Source: Erythrobacter sp. HKB08 (GTDB lineage Bacteria; Pseudomonadota; Alphaproteobacteria; Sphingomonadales; Sphingomonadaceae). From it: DNA of 64,000 bases. Positions 46,585-60,212 of this stretch are shown piece after piece. The notes below the pieces were generated by a model. It was not told the origin of the DNA and made no database searches. It saw only the letters and a program-made list of their open reading frames with translations. The translations under genes and the position numbers were made by a program. Each line of letters starts with the position of its first letter. The first letter of the stretch is position 1. The stretch is from the NCBI RefSeq assembly GCF_004114695.1, contig NZ_CP035310.1:1719501-1783500 (forward strand), in the 5' to 3' direction.

Positions 46585-46991
46585 TCAGCGATCCTTCTTG
46601 GGGATAACGAACTTCAGGCCCGACCAGGTTTCGTCGACCGCACATTTCTTCGTATCGACCAGCCCGGCATCGAGCCCGGCCTTGCGGACCATTTCCTGAT
46701 CGACTTCGGTTTCCATGCCGGAGGCCTTCTTCGGCCAGCTGACCCATATCTGGCCGGTGGGCCCGATCTGCTGCCTTAGATCCGCAAGCTTGCTGCAGAG
46801 CGAGGCTTCGCAGGTAACGAAGATATGTGCTGCATCGATGTCGGCATCGGGCGACGGGCAGCGATGCAGGTCAATTTCCGCTTCTTCGATCTCTGCGAGA
46901 ATGCTGTCCGGCATATCGTCGAACCAGACGCGCATCCCGTCCTTGAGCGTGAGTTTCTTGGCGAGCGGGGTTCCGGAATAGCCTGCACTCA

Positions 46992-46992
<1 letters not shown>
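46585..46992 (-). CDS. DUF3052 domain protein
   Basis: 135 residues, cytoplasmic. It matches the DUF3052 pattern: SGTPLAKKLTLKDGMRVWFD at the start, then AHIFVTCEASL, QIWVSWPKKASGM and GLKFVIPKKDR at the end. No function is established. The ATG overlaps by one base the end of the DUF6122 gene upstream, so they are translationally linked. Confidence 0.85.
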
Positions 46993-47324
<332 letters not shown>

Positions 47325-47332
47325 CTAGCCGG

Positions 47333-49567
47333 TCAGGCTTCCATCCAGTCGCGGAAGAAGCTCTCGTTCGCCTCGCGCAGGTCGGCCAGCGTCGTGCCAA
47401 GTAGGCCTTCGCCGCCGACCGTACCGATACGGCGGAAGCCAATCTGTGCGGTTTCGGCGTTCTCCGTGCCCTTCGCCAGCGCCTCGTTGAGCGCCTCGGT
47501 ATCGGGAACGGTGACGAGATAGCGGCCCTGGTCCTCGCCGAACCACCACTGGGCGGCAGTATATTCCGGGTTCGCTTCGACATCCGCGCCAAGGCCGCTG
47601 GCAAGCGCCATTTCGGCAAGGCCCACGGCGAGACCGCCGTCGGAGAGGTCGTGGACCGCGTTCACCAGCCCGTCCTCGATCAGTTCGAGGATGATCTTGC
47701 CGGCATTCCGCTCGATCACGAGGTCGGTCGGCGGGGTGCGACCATCGTCGCGGCCATGGACGACCTGCAGCCAGAGCGACTTGCCGAGGTGCGAACGGGT
47801 CGGGTCGGGCTTGGCCCAGAATTCCGGGCCAACGAGGTAGATCGCGTCGCCCTCGTTCTTGAAGCCCATGGTCATCATCTTGTCGTAGTCGGAAATGATG
47901 CCAACGCCGCCGATTGCCGGGGTCGGGAGGATTGCCGAGCCGCCGCCGGTCGCCTTGCTCTCGTTGTAGAGGCTGACATTTCCGCTCACGATCGGGAAGT
48001 CGAGTTCGCGGCAGGCTTCGCCCATGCCTTCGAGGGCATGGACGAACTGGCTCATGATTTCCGGCCGCTGCGGATTGGCGAAGTTGAGGCAGTTGGTCAC
48101 CGCCAGTGGCTTTGCACCGACAGCGCACAGGTTGCGATAGGCCTCTGCGATTGCCTGCTTTCCGCCTTCGTAGGGGTCGGCATATACGTAGCGCGGCGTG
48201 CAATCGGTGCTGATCGCGAGCGCCTTCTTCGTGCCGTGCACGCGCACCACGCCGGCATCGCCGCCCGTCTGCAACGTATCAGCGCCGACCTGGCTGTCGT
48301 ACTGCTCGTAAATCCAGCGCTTCGAAGCGAGGTTGGGGGAGGCCATCAGCTTGAGCAGGTCGCCGCCGACATCGGTGCTTTCCGGCACGTCGGTCATCGG
48401 CTTGATGCCGGCCCAGGCAGAGTATTCTTCCTTGGAGAGATAAGGACGGTCGTATTCCGGCGCATCGGCCGCAAGGGGCCCGAGCGGAATGTCGCAGACG
48501 ACTTCGCCGTCGAATTCGAGGACCATGTGGCGGGTGTCGGTGACTTCTCCGATGACCGCGAAATCGAGCTCCCACTTGCGGAAGATCTCTTCGGCCATGG
48601 CTTCCTTGCCCGGCTTGAGCACCATGAGCATGCGCTCCTGGCTCTCGCTCAGCATCATCTCGTAAGGCGTCATGCCCTCTTCGCGGCACGGCACCTTGTT
48701 CATGTCGAGCCGGATGCCCGCCTTGCCATTGGTCGCCATCTCGACCGAGGAGGAGGTGAGGCCGGCTGCGCCCATGTCCTGGATCGCGACGATGGCATCG
48801 GTGGCCATGAGCTCGAGGCAGGCCTCGATCAGCAGCTTTTCGGTGAAGGGGTCGCCCACCTGTACGGTCGGACGCTTTTCTTCCGCATCCTCGGCGAAAT
48901 CGGCGCTCGCCATGGTCGCGCCGTGAATGCCGTCGCGGCCGGTCTTCGAACCGACATAGACGATCGGGTTCCCGACGCCGGTCGCTGCCGAGTAGAAGAT
49001 CTTGTCCGCATCGGCGACGCCGACGGTCATCGCGTTGACGAGGATGTTGCCGTCATAGGCCGGATGGAAGTTCGTCTCGCCCGCAACGGTCGGAACGCCG
49101 ACGCAATTGCCATAGCCGCCGATGCCCGCGACCACGCCTTTTACGAGGTGCTGCATCTTCGGATGGTCGGGCCGCCCGAAGCGCAGCGCATTGGCATTCG
49201 CCACCGGGCGCGCGCCCATGGTGAAGACATCGCGCAGGATGCCGCCGACACCCGTCGCCGCACCCTGGTAGGGTTCGATGTAGGACGGGTGGTTGTGGCT
49301 CTCCATCTTGAAGATGGCGGCCTGTCCGTCGCCGATGTCGATGACGCCCGCATTCTCGCCCGGGCCGCAAATCACCCAGGGTGCCTCGGTCGGCAGTTTC
49401 TTGAGATGAAGGCGGCTCGACTTGTAGGAGCAGTGCTCCGACCACATCACCGAGAATATGCCCAGCTCGACAAGGTTGGGCTCGCGGCCGAGCGCATGCA
49501 GGACGCGCTCGTATTCCTCGGTGCTCAGGCCATGGGACTCGACGACTTCGGGTGTGATCTCGCTCAT
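47333..49567 (-). CDS. purL: phosphoribosylformylglycinamidine synthase, PurL (small form)
   Basis: 744 residues, the small PurL that works with separate PurS and PurQ. ATP-site [20 protein letters not shown], catalytic [15 protein letters not shown], and the tandem AIRS-like halves are clear ([17 protein letters not shown] and [17 protein letters not shown]). It makes FGAM in purine synthesis. The ATG 49567 was chosen because it opens the conserved N-terminus; no strong ribosome site is visible. Confidence 0.96.
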   Translation of the reverse strand: MSEITPEVVESHGLSTEEYERVLHALGREPNLVELGIFSVMWSEHCSYKSSRLHLKKLPTEAPWVICGPGENAGVIDIGDGQAAIFKMESHNHPSYIEPYQGAATGVGGILRDVFTMGARPVANANALRFGRPDHPKMQHLVKGVVAGIGGYGNCVGVPTVAGETNFHPAYDGNILVNAMTVGVADADKIFYSAATGVGNPIVYVGSKTGRDGIHGATMASADFAEDAEEKRPTVQVGDPFTEKLLIEACLELMATDAIVAIQDMGAAGLTSSSVEMATNGKAGIRLDMNKVPCREEGMTPYEMMLSESQERMLMVLKPGKEAMAEEIFRKWELDFAVIGEVTDTRHMVLEFDGEVVCDIPLGPLAADAPEYDRPYLSKEEYSAWAGIKPMTDVPESTDVGGDLLKLMASPNLASKRWIYEQYDSQVGADTLQTGGDAGVVRVHGTKKALAISTDCTPRYVYADPYEGGKQAIAEAYRNLCAVGAKPLAVTNCLNFANPQRPEIMSQFVHALEGMGEACRELDFPIVSGNVSLYNESKATGGGSAILPTPAIGGVGIISDYDKMMTMGFKNEGDAIYLVGPEFWAKPDPTRSHLGKSLWLQVVHGRDDGRTPPTDLVIERNAGKIILELIEDGLVNAVHDLSDGGLAVGLAEMALASGLGADVEANPEYTAAQWWFGEDQGRYLVTVPDTEALNEALAKGTENAETAQIGFRRIGTVGGEGLLGTTLADLREANESFFRDWMEA

Positions 49568-49578
49568 GCGAGCGGCAT

Positions 49579-50259
49579 CTAGCGATAGGCGCTCGGAACT
49601 GCCAGCCCCACGCGCGATTTGTGCCACCGCGAATCCCCGACCCATTTGGCGATCAGGGTGACGATGCCGAATGCCAGCAGCCCCATGATGAAGAACACGG
49701 TCGGCGAAGGCGAAGGCTCGGGACCGAACCAGTTGAAGGCCTGGAGCGCGAGCAGCACGCCGAGCAGCACCAGCGGCGGTCCGACCGGCCCCTTGGTTCG
49801 GCGCATGTAATAGACGAAGGCACCGATGATCAGCGCCAGCTCGAGCGGGATGGCGATCAGCGGGTAATTCCACAGGCCGAGCCCGAACTTGTTCTCACCC
49901 CCGACGAGGGTGAGGTCGGGCGCATGCACCAGCCAGTCGAGAACGAAGTGCGAGAATACCACCAGGCCGGCGAGGATCGCCGCGCCCGGGTTCCGCCGCA
50001 TGACCATGATGATAAATGCGAAGACCAGCGCGAACACCAACGTCCCGACCAAGCTGTGTGTGAAAGGCATGTGGTATAGGTCGAGCGGGCTCATGGTCGT
50101 GAACCCGGGCACCATGCGCATCTTCTCCAGCCCGACGAGGCCGAAGATCATGAAGCCCCAGTCGACGAGCTGGGCACCGATGAACAGCGTCGAAAGTTTC
50201 GGAGCGTCCTTGCTGACGGCTGCTGCCGCCAGTGCCGGTGCCCAGTGACCAATGAACAT
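49579..50259 (-). CDS. YdjM/DUF457-like membrane-bound putative hydrolase
   Basis: 226 residues with about six membrane helices. [14 protein letters not shown] and [16 protein letters not shown] carry the paired H-S and H-x-x-x-D residues of the YdjM family of putative membrane metal-dependent hydrolases. No substrate is known. It lies in a same-strand run with the DUF2177 gene, purL, and the DUF6122/DUF3052 pair. Confidence 0.7.
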   Translation of the reverse strand: MFIGHWAPALAAAAVSKDAPKLSTLFIGAQLVDWGFMIFGLVGLEKMRMVPGFTTMSPLDLYHMPFTHSLVGTLVFALVFAFIIMVMRRNPGAAILAGLVVFSHFVLDWLVHAPDLTLVGGENKFGLGLWNYPLIAIPLELALIIGAFVYYMRRTKGPVGPPLVLLGVLLALQAFNWFGPEPSPSPTVFFIMGLLAFGIVTLIAKWVGDSRWHKSRVGLAVPSAYR

Positions 50260-50283
50260 GCGCGCCCCCTCGCGATTATCTTT

Positions 50284-50685
50284 CTAGTTGGCGAAGCGCA
50301 GCGTTAGCCAGCAAGCGACCCCGCTGGCAACCGATGTTGCGAACGCGCCCCAAAGAATATCGGCGATACTAACATGCGTCGCCCACACTTTCATGACAGC
50401 CTGGCTCGTCAGGTCGAAGGTTGCATAGCATAGCGCCCCAAGCAGGGCGCCGTTGAGCATGGCGGTGGCGACATTGCCCGAGGTCAGGCCCGGCTTGATC
50501 GCGAACCAGACCATTCCGGCGATGTAGATCAGGTAGAAAGCGGCAGCGGGCGCGATGCGGAACTCGTCGGCCATGATCGACCCGATTGTCGGGCGATAGA
50601 GATTGGGGCCGGCCCAGCGCAGCCAGAAGCTGTCGAGCACGCCGAATGTCACGGCAGCTCCGAGATAGGCGATCAACCACTGCAT
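50284..50685 (-). CDS. DUF2177 family membrane protein
   Basis: 133 residues with four membrane helices. FGVLDSFWLRWAGPNLYRPTIGSIM is the typical DUF2177 start (to residue about 38), and LCYATFDLTSQAVMKVW follows the family's third helix. The function is unknown. It is divergent from xseB. Confidence 0.9.
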   Translation of the reverse strand: MQWLIAYLGAAVTFGVLDSFWLRWAGPNLYRPTIGSIMADEFRIAPAAAFYLIYIAGMVWFAIKPGLTSGNVATAMLNGALLGALCYATFDLTSQAVMKVWATHVSIADILWGAFATSVASGVACWLTLRFAN

Positions 50686-50747
50686 AATTTCTCTCCTCTC
50701 GCTGCGCGGCCTTGACCCCGCATTTGTGCAGCGTCAATGCTTCAGCC

Positions 50748-50999
50748 ATGGGAGAAGGTCCGAACGATCTCGCGGAAATGAGCTTCGAGGACGCGCTGCG
50801 CGCGCTCGAAGACGTGGTGCGCAAGCTTGAAAGCGGCGATGTGCCGCTCGACGAATCCATCGCGCTGTACGAGCGAGGCGAGAAGCTGCGCCAGCACTGC
50901 CAGAAGCGCCTCGATTCGGCGCAGGCGCGGATCCAGAAGATCGTCCAGGGTCCCGACGGGGCCGCCCAAGGCACGGTTCCGCTGGACGCGGACTCCTAA
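50748..50999 (+). CDS. xseB: exodeoxyribonuclease VII small subunit
   Basis: 83 residues from ATG 50748. The family core is MSFEDALRALEDVVRKLESG followed by VPLDESIALYERGEKL, a two-helix protein that binds the large subunit XseA (not in this window). It takes part in single-strand DNA degradation. It is followed by ispA after one base. Confidence 0.95.
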   Translation: MGEGPNDLAEMSFEDALRALEDVVRKLESGDVPLDESIALYERGEKLRQHCQKRLDSAQARIQKIVQGPDGAAQGTVPLDADS

Positions 51000-51000
51000 G

Positions 51001-51909
51001 ATGAGCGTCACCACCTTTCCGGACAGCCTGCTGTCGGCTGGCCTCGTGCGCATCCAGCGCGAGGTCGACACGGCCTTCGACATGCTGCTCCCGGTGCCCG
51101 ACGATTCGCGTTCGCGCCTGGTCGAAGCCATGCGCTACGCCGCAATCGGGGGCGGCAAGCGGGTGAGGCCTTTGCTGCTCGTCTCGACGGCAGAGCTTTA
51201 CGGTGTCGACCGCGACGCTGCGGTTCGTGCGGCCTGCGCGGTCGAGGCGATCCACGTCTACTCGCTGATCCATGACGACTTGCCCTGCATGGACGATGAC
51301 GACCTGCGCCATGGCAAGGCGACCGTGCACAAGGAATTCGACGAAGCAACCGCGGTTCTCGCCGGGGACTCGCTCCATGCGCTGGCGTTCGAGATTCTTG
51401 CGGATACCGCGACGAGCAGCGATCCGTTTACCCGCGCAGAACTGATCGCGACGCTGGCAACGGCGAGCGGCAAGGACGGCATGGCCGGCGGCCAGATGAT
51501 GGACATGGCGTCGGAGGCGCAGGACTACGACCTCCACACGATCACGCGCCTGCAGCAGCTCAAGACCGGAGCGCTCCTTGCCGCATCGGTCGAAATGGGC
51601 GCTGTATTGGGGCGTGTGCCGCATGAAGGGCGCTCGCACCTCAGGGCCTATGCCCGCGACATCGGCCTCGCCTTCCAGATCGCCGACGACCTTCTCGATA
51701 CCGAAGGCGACGAGGAGAAGGCCGGCAAGGCGCTTCGCAAGGACGAAGAGCAGGGCAAGCAGACTTTCGTGACGTTGATGGGTGTCGACGGCGCACGCGA
51801 CCAGGCGCATGCTCTGGTTGAACAGGCCATCGGGCACCTGACGCAATATGGCGCCGAAGCCGAGCTTCTGCGCGCGATTGCCCGCTATATCGTGGAGAGG
51901 GACAGATGA
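51001..51909 (+). CDS. ispA: polyprenyl (farnesyl) diphosphate synthase
   Basis: 302 residues. First Asp-rich motif DDLPCMDDDDLRHG and second DDLLDTEGD, with the GGGKRVRP diphosphate site. It condenses dimethylallyl and isopentenyl diphosphates to farnesyl diphosphate, the precursor of quinones and carotenoids. The stop overlaps the coaD ATG by four bases. Confidence 0.94.
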   Translation: MSVTTFPDSLLSAGLVRIQREVDTAFDMLLPVPDDSRSRLVEAMRYAAIGGGKRVRPLLLVSTAELYGVDRDAAVRAACAVEAIHVYSLIHDDLPCMDDDDLRHGKATVHKEFDEATAVLAGDSLHALAFEILADTATSSDPFTRAELIATLATASGKDGMAGGQMMDMASEAQDYDLHTITRLQQLKTGALLAASVEMGAVLGRVPHEGRSHLRAYARDIGLAFQIADDLLDTEGDEEKAGKALRKDEEQGKQTFVTLMGVDGARDQAHALVEQAIGHLTQYGAEAELLRAIARYIVERDR

Positions 51910-52418
51910 GCGAGCGCATCGGGATCTATCCGGGCACTTTCGACCCGATCACATTGGGTCATGCCGACATCATCAGGCGCGGTGCCAAGCTGGTCGACCG
52001 GCTGATTATCGGCGTGACGACCAACCCGTCGAAGAACCCCATGTTCTCGACCGAAGAGCGCCTTGCCATGGTCGAGCGCGAAGTCGCCGGGCTCGGCCTC
52101 GCCAACGTCGAGGTCAAGGGTTTCAATGCCTTGCTGGTCAAATTTGCCAAACGCGAGAATGCGACGGTCCTCGTTCGCGGCCTGCGCGCGGTGGCCGATT
52201 TCGAATACGAGTACCAGATGGCGGGCATGAACCAGCAGCTGGACGATGATATCGAAACCGTCTTCCTCATGGCCGACGTCTCGCTCCAGCCGATCGCGTC
52301 GAAGCTGGTGAAGGAAATCGCCTTGTTCGGCGGCGACATCACGCCTTTCGTCAGCAAGCAGGTGTGCGAGGACGTCGTCGCGCGCGTCGAGAAGCGGGGC
52401 CAGCTTGGCGACTACTAG
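51906..52418 (+). CDS. coaD: pantetheine-phosphate adenylyltransferase
   Basis: 170 residues. Nucleotidyltransferase motif YPGTFDPITLGHADIIRR (T/H-x-G-H) and the C-terminal IASKLVKEIALFGGDI. It makes dephospho-CoA from phosphopantetheine, downstream of the panB product. It is translationally coupled to ispA. Confidence 0.96.
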   Translation: MSERIGIYPGTFDPITLGHADIIRRGAKLVDRLIIGVTTNPSKNPMFSTEERLAMVEREVAGLGLANVEVKGFNALLVKFAKRENATVLVRGLRAVADFEYEYQMAGMNQQLDDDIETVFLMADVSLQPIASKLVKEIALFGGDITPFVSKQVCEDVVARVEKRGQLGDY

Positions 52419-52496
52419 TCCCGGTTCATTCATTGTAACGTCAGCGCGCGGGCGCTAAACGCGGCATCCGAATTGAAAGTGTTTTACGAGAACTCC

Positions 52497-53192
52497 ATGA
52501 TCAAACGTCTCATTGCCGCCGGCGCATTCGGTGCCCTGGTCCTTTCGCCTGTCGCTGCAAGCGCGCAGGACGAAGGTGAAACCGAAGTTGCCGAAACCGT
52601 GCAGGAAGTTCCGCGCGTCTACGAGAAGGTGAGCTTCAACATGGAGGAAGATCGCGAGAACATCCTCCTGCTTGACCTTTCGAACGGCAAGCGCGTCGCA
52701 ATCCGCCTGATGCCGAGCTGGGCGCCGAACCATGTCGAGCGCGTCAAGACGCTGACCCGGCAGGGGTTCTACGACGGGATCATTTTTCACCGCGTGATCG
52801 ACGACTTCATGGCGCAGACCGGCGACCCGACGGGGACCGGTACGGGCGGTTCGCAGCTTCCCGACCTCGAGGAAGAGTTCAATCCGATGCCGCACCTTCG
52901 CGGGACCGTTTCGATGGCACGTGCAGAAGACGAGGACAGCGCGAACAGCCAGTTCTTCATCACCTTCATGCCGCGCTTTTCGCTCGACAAGCGCTACACG
53001 AACTTCGGCCGCGTAATCTCGGGAATGGACGGCGTCGACGCAATCACCCGCGGTCAGCCGCCGGCAAATCCGACTCGCATTCTCCAGGCCTCGATCGCGG
53101 CGGACAACAAGCCGGTTCCTGTCGGCGAGCAGGAAGCACCGCAGTATGACGGCGTGTCGATCGACGATCTCAACGCGCCGATCGGCGACTAG
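52497..53192 (+). CDS. secreted cyclophilin-type peptidylprolyl isomerase
   Basis: 231 residues from ATG 52497 with a signal peptide ending at ASA-QDE. The cyclophilin core shows [20 protein letters not shown] and [15 protein letters not shown]; the catalytic Arg in FHRVI is present. It should catalyse proline isomerisation in periplasmic protein folding. It has its own 78-bp upstream gap after coaD. Confidence 0.93.
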   Translation: MIKRLIAAGAFGALVLSPVAASAQDEGETEVAETVQEVPRVYEKVSFNMEEDRENILLLDLSNGKRVAIRLMPSWAPNHVERVKTLTRQGFYDGIIFHRVIDDFMAQTGDPTGTGTGGSQLPDLEEEFNPMPHLRGTVSMARAEDEDSANSQFFITFMPRFSLDKRYTNFGRVISGMDGVDAITRGQPPANPTRILQASIAADNKPVPVGEQEAPQYDGVSIDDLNAPIGD

Positions 53193-53230
53193 GCTTCCCT
53201 GAACGGGGCTTTGGCCCTAGGGCGCGGCGC

Positions 53231-54259
53231 ATGCGTGTCGAGCTGTTCGATTTCGATCTTCCCCAGGAGCGGATAGCGCTGCGTCCGGTGACGCCGCGCG
53301 ATGCTGCGCGGATGCTCGTGGTGGAGGGCGACAAGCCCTTTCGCGACATGGGGGTGCGCGACCTGCCCCAAATGCTGCGGGCAGGGGACGTGCTCGTCTT
53401 CAACGATACCAAGGTCATCCCCGCACAGCTCGAAGGACGACGCGGCGAGGCGCGAATCGGGGCCACGCTGCACAAGCGGATCGACCTGCGCCGCTGGCAA
53501 GCTTTCATCCGCAACGCGAAGCGCCTGCGTCCGGGCGATTTGGTCGAATTCGGCGCGGATGTGACGGCAATCGCCGAGGAGCGGCATGCCGACGGTAGCT
53601 TCACGCTGAACTTCCAGGGCGACGAGCCTGTCGAAGTGCTGCTCGAACGGGCGGGGCGCATGCCGCTGCCGCCTTATATCGCGGGCAAGCGCGATACCGA
53701 CGAGCGCGACCGCAGCGACTACCAGACGATGTTTGCCGAGAAGGAAGGGGCTGTCGCGGCCCCTACCGCATCGCTCCATTTCACGCCGGAGTTGATCGCC
53801 GCGCTCGATGAAGCGGGCGTAGAGCGCGAAACCCTCACCCTGCATGTCGGCGCCGGGACATTCCTGCCGGTGAAGGCCGAGGACACGCAGGACCACGTGA
53901 TGCACGCCGAAATCGGCACGATCGATGCCGAGACCGCCGCGCGCCTCACCGCCGCCAAGCGGGAAGGGCGCCGCATCATCGCTGCAGGCACGACCAGCCT
54001 GCGCCTGCTCGAAAGCGCGGCTACCGACGAGGGCAAGATCGAGCCGTTTTCCGGCGAGACCGACATCTTCATTACGCCGGGGTACCGCTTCAAGGCGATC
54101 GACGGCCTGATGACGAACTTCCACCTGCCCAAGTCCACGCTGTTCATGCTGGTCAGTGCGCTGATGGGACGCGAGCGCATGCTCGACGCCTACAAGCACG
54201 CCATCGCAAACGAATACCGCTTCTACAGCTACGGCGATTCCTCGCTGCTCCTTCCTTGA
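53231..54259 (+). CDS. queA: S-adenosylmethionine:tRNA ribosyltransferase-isomerase
   Basis: 342 residues. QueA signatures include [17 protein letters not shown] at the start, [22 protein letters not shown] and [17 protein letters not shown]. It makes epoxyqueuosine in tRNA. Tgt, an earlier enzyme of the pathway, lies two genes downstream. An AACCGC-TTG-GCGGTT hairpin (54266-54280) follows. Confidence 0.96.
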   Translation: MRVELFDFDLPQERIALRPVTPRDAARMLVVEGDKPFRDMGVRDLPQMLRAGDVLVFNDTKVIPAQLEGRRGEARIGATLHKRIDLRRWQAFIRNAKRLRPGDLVEFGADVTAIAEERHADGSFTLNFQGDEPVEVLLERAGRMPLPPYIAGKRDTDERDRSDYQTMFAEKEGAVAAPTASLHFTPELIAALDEAGVERETLTLHVGAGTFLPVKAEDTQDHVMHAEIGTIDAETAARLTAAKREGRRIIAAGTTSLRLLESAATDEGKIEPFSGETDIFITPGYRFKAIDGLMTNFHLPKSTLFMLVSALMGRERMLDAYKHAIANEYRFYSYGDSSLLLP

Positions 54260-54306
54260 CGGCAAAACCGCTTGGCGGTTCTGGTCCACGCCCCCATAGG
54301 TAGCGG

Positions 54307-55250
54307 ATGGAAACCGTTCTCAAGATCGAGGGCCTGACGAAAGTCTACGCCGGGGGCTTCAAGGCGCTGGACGAGGTAGATCTCGAAATCCGCAAGGGCG
54401 AGATTTTCGCGCTGCTTGGTCCCAATGGGGCGGGAAAGACGACGTTGATCGGCGCTGTCTGCGGCCTCGTTCGCCCGACCGCCGGAAAGATCGAAGCGTT
54501 CGGCCACGACATGGCCCGCGACTGGCGAAGCGGCCGGTCGCGCATCGGCCTCGTGCCGCAGGAACTCTCGACCGACATGTTCGAGCCCGTCGAGCGCGCG
54601 GTCGCCTATTCGCGCGGGCTCTTCGGCCTCCCCCCGGACAAGCAGCGGATCGAGGAAGTCCTGCGAAGCCTCAGCCTGTGGGACAAGCGCAAGGAACGCA
54701 TCATGGCGCTTTCCGGCGGGATGAAGCGCCGCGTCCTGATCGCTAAGGCGCTCGCCCATGATCCGGACCTGCTCTTCCTTGATGAACCCACGGCCGGCGT
54801 CGATGTCGAACTTCGGCGCGACATGTGGAAGCTGATCGGGGACATGCGTGAACGCGGCGTCACGATCATCCTCACTACCCATTACATCGAAGAGGCCGAG
54901 GAAATGGCCGACCGTGTCGGCATCATCCGCAAGGGCCGGATCCTCATGATCGACGAGAAGGAAGCGATCATGAGTCGCCTTGGGCGGACCGAGGCGATTT
55001 TCAGCCTCGCGCAGCCGCTTGATGCAGTACCGGAGGCGCTGGCGGACTATCCGCTTCACCTGGAAGATGGCGGCAGGACGATTTGCTATCGCGGCGGCGA
55101 CGGCACCGGCAAGGGTAAGGCCGAGGTCGCGGAAGTCAGCAAGCTGCTGGTTCGCGAGGGGATCGACTACGACGGTATCGATATCCGCGATTCCAGCCTC
55201 GAGGACATCTTCGTCGACCTTGTTGCCGAACGGGAAGGGGAGCACGCCTG

Positions 55251-55251
<1 letters not shown>
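54307..55251 (+). CDS. ABC transporter ATP-binding protein (ABC-2 type)
   Basis: 314 residues. Walker [15 protein letters not shown], signature [15 protein letters not shown], Walker [13 protein letters not shown], and a long C-terminal tail of about 70 residues, as in drug or polysaccharide exporters (YadG-like). It pairs with the permease behind it; TGATG overlap suggests translational coupling. Confidence 0.94.
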
Positions 55252-57806
<2,555 letters not shown>

Positions 57807-57850
57807 TGCCCTCCGGCAGGAAACATAGCCTCGGGCGCCAACGGCACAAA

Positions 57851-57884
57851 GAAAAAGGGCGGCCCCGCAGGACCGCCCTCTTTT
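57851..57884 (-). terminator. intrinsic terminator of rpsD
   Basis: Minus-strand reading: GGGCGG arm, interrupted loop, CCGCCC arm (57857-57862 and 57873-57878), then a run of T from the flanking GAAAAA. It ends the rpsD transcript, 18 bases after its stop. The flavoprotein start lies beyond it. Confidence 0.8.
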
Positions 57885-57901
57885 CTTAGCCGGAGACCGG
57901 A

Positions 57902-58516
57902 TTAGCGCGAGTAGAACTCGACGACCAGGTTCGGTTCCATCGTGACCGGGTAGGGCACTTCGTCGAGCTTCGGCACGCGGGTGAAGGTCACCTTGTCGTT
58001 ACCGTCCGGTGCGACATAGTCCGGAATGTCACGCTCGGGCAGGCTCTGCGCTTCGATGATCAGGGCCATTTCCTTGGCCTTGTCGCCGAGGCTGATCACG
58101 TCGCCCACGTCGATGCGGCGGCTCGCGATGTTGCACTTCACGCCGTTCACGCGGATGTGACCGTGCGAAACGATCTGGCGCGCTGCGAAGATGGTCGGAG
58201 CGAACTTGGCGCGATAGACGACCATGTCGAGACGACGCTCGAGCAGGCCGATCAGGTTCTGGCCGGTGTCACCCTTCATGCGGCTCGCGTCCTTGTAGGT
58301 GGACTTGAACTGCTTCTCGGTCACGTCGCCGTAGTAGCCCTTGAGCTTCTGCTTGGCGCGAAGCTGCAGGCCGAAGTCGGACATCTTGCCCTTGCGGCGC
58401 TGGCCGTGCTGGCCGGGGCCGTACGAACGCTTGTTGACCGGGGAATTCGGACGACCCCAGATGTTTTCACCCATCCGGCGGTCGAGTTTGTACTTGGCGC
58501 TCTTGCGCTTCGACAT
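57902..58516 (-). CDS. rpsD: 30S ribosomal protein S4
   Basis: 204 residues. S4 domain signature [20 protein letters not shown] and the N-terminal [19 protein letters not shown] are clear. S4 binds 16S rRNA early in small-subunit assembly, and in some bacteria represses its own mRNA. The ATG has GAAGGAT about seven bases upstream. It is monocistronic: own promoter, structured leader and terminator. Confidence 0.98.
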   Translation of the reverse strand: MSKRKSAKYKLDRRMGENIWGRPNSPVNKRSYGPGQHGQRRKGKMSDFGLQLRAKQKLKGYYGDVTEKQFKSTYKDASRMKGDTGQNLIGLLERRLDMVVYRAKFAPTIFAARQIVSHGHIRVNGVKCNIASRRIDVGDVISLGDKAKEMALIIEAQSLPERDIPDYVAPDGNDKVTFTRVPKLDEVPYPVTMEPNLVVEFYSR

Positions 58517-58540
58517 AAGTCGTATCCTTCAATTTGCTGA

Positions 58541-58600
58541 GCTACCCCATCGGTAGCCATCCAACCCGGCATCGCACCGACGAAATCCAAGGATCTCGTC
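58541..58600 (-). promoter_or_regulatory. structured 5' leader of rpsD
   Basis: Two hairpins lie between promoter and start: GCTACC/GGTAGC with loop CCATC (58541-58557), and GACGAAATCC/GGATCTCGTC almost perfect with a two-base turn (58579-58600, one wobble). S4 feedback on its own message is known in other bacteria, so this leader is a candidate autoregulatory element; the shape is not a recognised one. Confidence 0.45.
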
Positions 58601-58646
58601 GCGGCCACCGCTTCACCGGGGTGCGGGGCCAATCAGCGAAGCGCGC

Positions 58647-58674
58647 CAAATAGCGTGCGCGCGTCAGGAGTCAA
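58647..58674 (-). promoter_or_regulatory. rpsD promoter
   Basis: Minus strand TTGACT (58669-58674), 16-bp spacer, TATTTG (58647-58652). The transcript would start near 58640, leaving a leader of about 120 bases. Confidence 0.55.
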
Positions 58675-58700
58675 GCTTTCCTGCGCCCTTGCGGGCCGGT

Positions 58701-59024
58701 TCAGCGGCTCCGGAAAGTCGAGGGCGAACTGGCGAGGCCGTATTTGGCCTGGCTGCTGGTGCCCGTGTTCATGTTTTGCGGGATGAAGGCACGCGGTCCG
58801 CGCTTCGGCGCGGAGTTGGCAAGCGCCACGGCTTCGGCCCATTCGCTCCTGACCAGGCAGATCGACTGCCGTTTGCGATCGAGGCAGAAGACCTCTTCGC
58901 CGCCCTCTTCGGCAAGGGCGATCTCCGCCTGGTCCGAAACGAAGGTGCGGCGGCGGTCGAAGCGTTCATCCCCTGCAGCGACAGGCACGAGGGGCAAAAC
59001 GGTGGCGGCGATCAGTAGCGACAT
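58701..59024 (-). CDS. small secreted hypothetical protein
   Basis: 107 residues from ATG 59024, chosen for its excellent AAGGAGG site. The N-terminal MSLLIAATVLPLVPVAAGD is a probable signal peptide. Mature part: charged, with two Cys (EEVFCLDRKRQSICLVR) that could form a disulfide. I recognise no family. It is divergent from the chorismate mutase gene (109-bp gap). Confidence 0.7.
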   Translation of the reverse strand: MSLLIAATVLPLVPVAAGDERFDRRRTFVSDQAEIALAEEGGEEVFCLDRKRQSICLVRSEWAEAVALANSAPKRGPRAFIPQNMNTGTSSQAKYGLASSPSTFRSR

Positions 59025-59133
59025 ATGAACCTCCTTCTCCGACTCCGCACTTTGACGAAGCTTTTCTGTCACTTAGCTGAACGCGGCGCAAAAGTCTCGA
59101 CATTCCGGATGCTTGCCGCCATTGGCAACCGCC

Positions 59134-59445
59134 ATGACCGACCGCGTGAAACTGCCCGAAGACTGCGAGAACATGAGCGAAGTGCGCGCCGGTGTGGACC
59201 GGACCGACCAGCAGATCATGGACCTGCTGGAGAAGCGCTTCGGCTACATGCGCGCGGCCGCACGCATCAAGGCCGAGCGCGGCGCAGTGCGTGACGAGGC
59301 ACGCAAGGCTGCAGTCATCGCCGCCGTGCGCGAAAGGGCAGAGCGCGACGGTTTGCCGGCGGCCGAAATCGAACGGATCTGGGAACAGCTGGTCGAAGCG
59401 TCGATCGCGTACGAGCTGGTCGAATGGGATCGCCTGCGGGCCTGA
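59134..59445 (+). CDS. chorismate mutase (AroQ type)
   Basis: 103 residues from ATG 59134. The all-helical AroQ pattern is visible: R-x-x-V-D-x-x-D (VRAGVDRTDQQIMDLLEKR) and MRAAARIKAE, then the C-terminal helix. It turns chorismate into prephenate for Phe and Tyr. It is convergent with trmJ (20 bases). Confidence 0.9.
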   Translation: MTDRVKLPEDCENMSEVRAGVDRTDQQIMDLLEKRFGYMRAAARIKAERGAVRDEARKAAVIAAVRERAERDGLPAAEIERIWEQLVEASIAYELVEWDRLRA

Positions 59446-59465
59446 TCGCCTTCTGAAATCGGCTG

Positions 59466-60212
59466 CTATTTCTCGCGCGGAGGCCTGCCGAGCGAGGACA
59501 GTACCCCGCGCATGGTGCGCACTTCGAGGTGGTTCCAGCCCGGCTTGGTGAGCACGGTGCGCAGCGTGCGCTTGGTCGCCTCGGCCCGTTCCTCCGGCAG
59601 GAAATAGCCCTTCGGCTCGAGCAGTTTCTCGAAATGGGCGATCAACCCGTCGAGCTCTTCCTGTGAGGCGGGCGGCAGGATCTCTTCCTGCGTCGGCTGT
59701 GCGAGCTCTCCGCTGTCCGCCTGCGTCTTCGACCATTCGTAGGCGCAAAGGATCACTGCCTGCGCGAGATTGAGCGAGGAGAACTCCGGATTGATCGGAA
59801 CGGTCAGGATCGCGCGGGCGAGGGCAACGTCCTCGGTTTCCAGCCCCGAGCGCTCCGCACCGAAAAGGATCGCGCTGCGGCCCGGCTGCGTGACGATCTC
59901 GCGTGCCGCTTCCTCGGGCGTGACGACGGGCTTGGTCACCCCCCGCTTGCGCACGGTCGTTGCATAGATGTTCGCGCAATCCGCGACCGCCTCGGCCGTG
60001 GTTGGGTAAACTTTCGCCTCGTCGAGCACGATGTCCGCACCGGACGCCGCCGGACCGGCATCGGGGTTCGGCCAGCCATCGCGCGGTGCGACAAGGCGCA
60101 GTTCGGTCAGCCCGAAGTTGAGCATCGCCCGCGCGGCCTTGCCGATGTTCTCGCCCAATTGCGGGCGGACGAGGACCACGATCGGCTTGGCCGTCTCAGC
60201 CATTGCCGCCAT
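59466..60212 (-). CDS. trmJ: tRNA (cytidine/uridine-2'-O-)-methyltransferase, TrmJ family
   Basis: 248 residues. SPOUT-knot pieces are visible: [20 protein letters not shown] near residue 15, [18 protein letters not shown] and [20 protein letters not shown]. It methylates the ribose at position 32 of tRNAs. It overlaps the nrdR end by 17 bases, or eight if Met4 is the start. Confidence 0.93.
   Translation of the reverse strand: MAAMAETAKPIVVLVRPQLGENIGKAARAMLNFGLTELRLVAPRDGWPNPDAGPAASGADIVLDEAKVYPTTAEAVADCANIYATTVRKRGVTKPVVTPEEAAREIVTQPGRSAILFGAERSGLETEDVALARAILTVPINPEFSSLNLAQAVILCAYEWSKTQADSGELAQPTQEEILPPASQEELDGLIAHFEKLLEPKGYFLPEERAEATKRTLRTVLTKPGWNHLEVRTMRGVLSSLGRPPREK

Noticed and set aside
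47651-49582. 643-codon plus-strand open frame over purL
   Set aside because: It runs antisense to purL, which has unmistakable motifs and the right length. GC-rich genes of this kind keep long open frames on the other strand; its composition (many Arg, Asp, Gly, His) is not protein-like.
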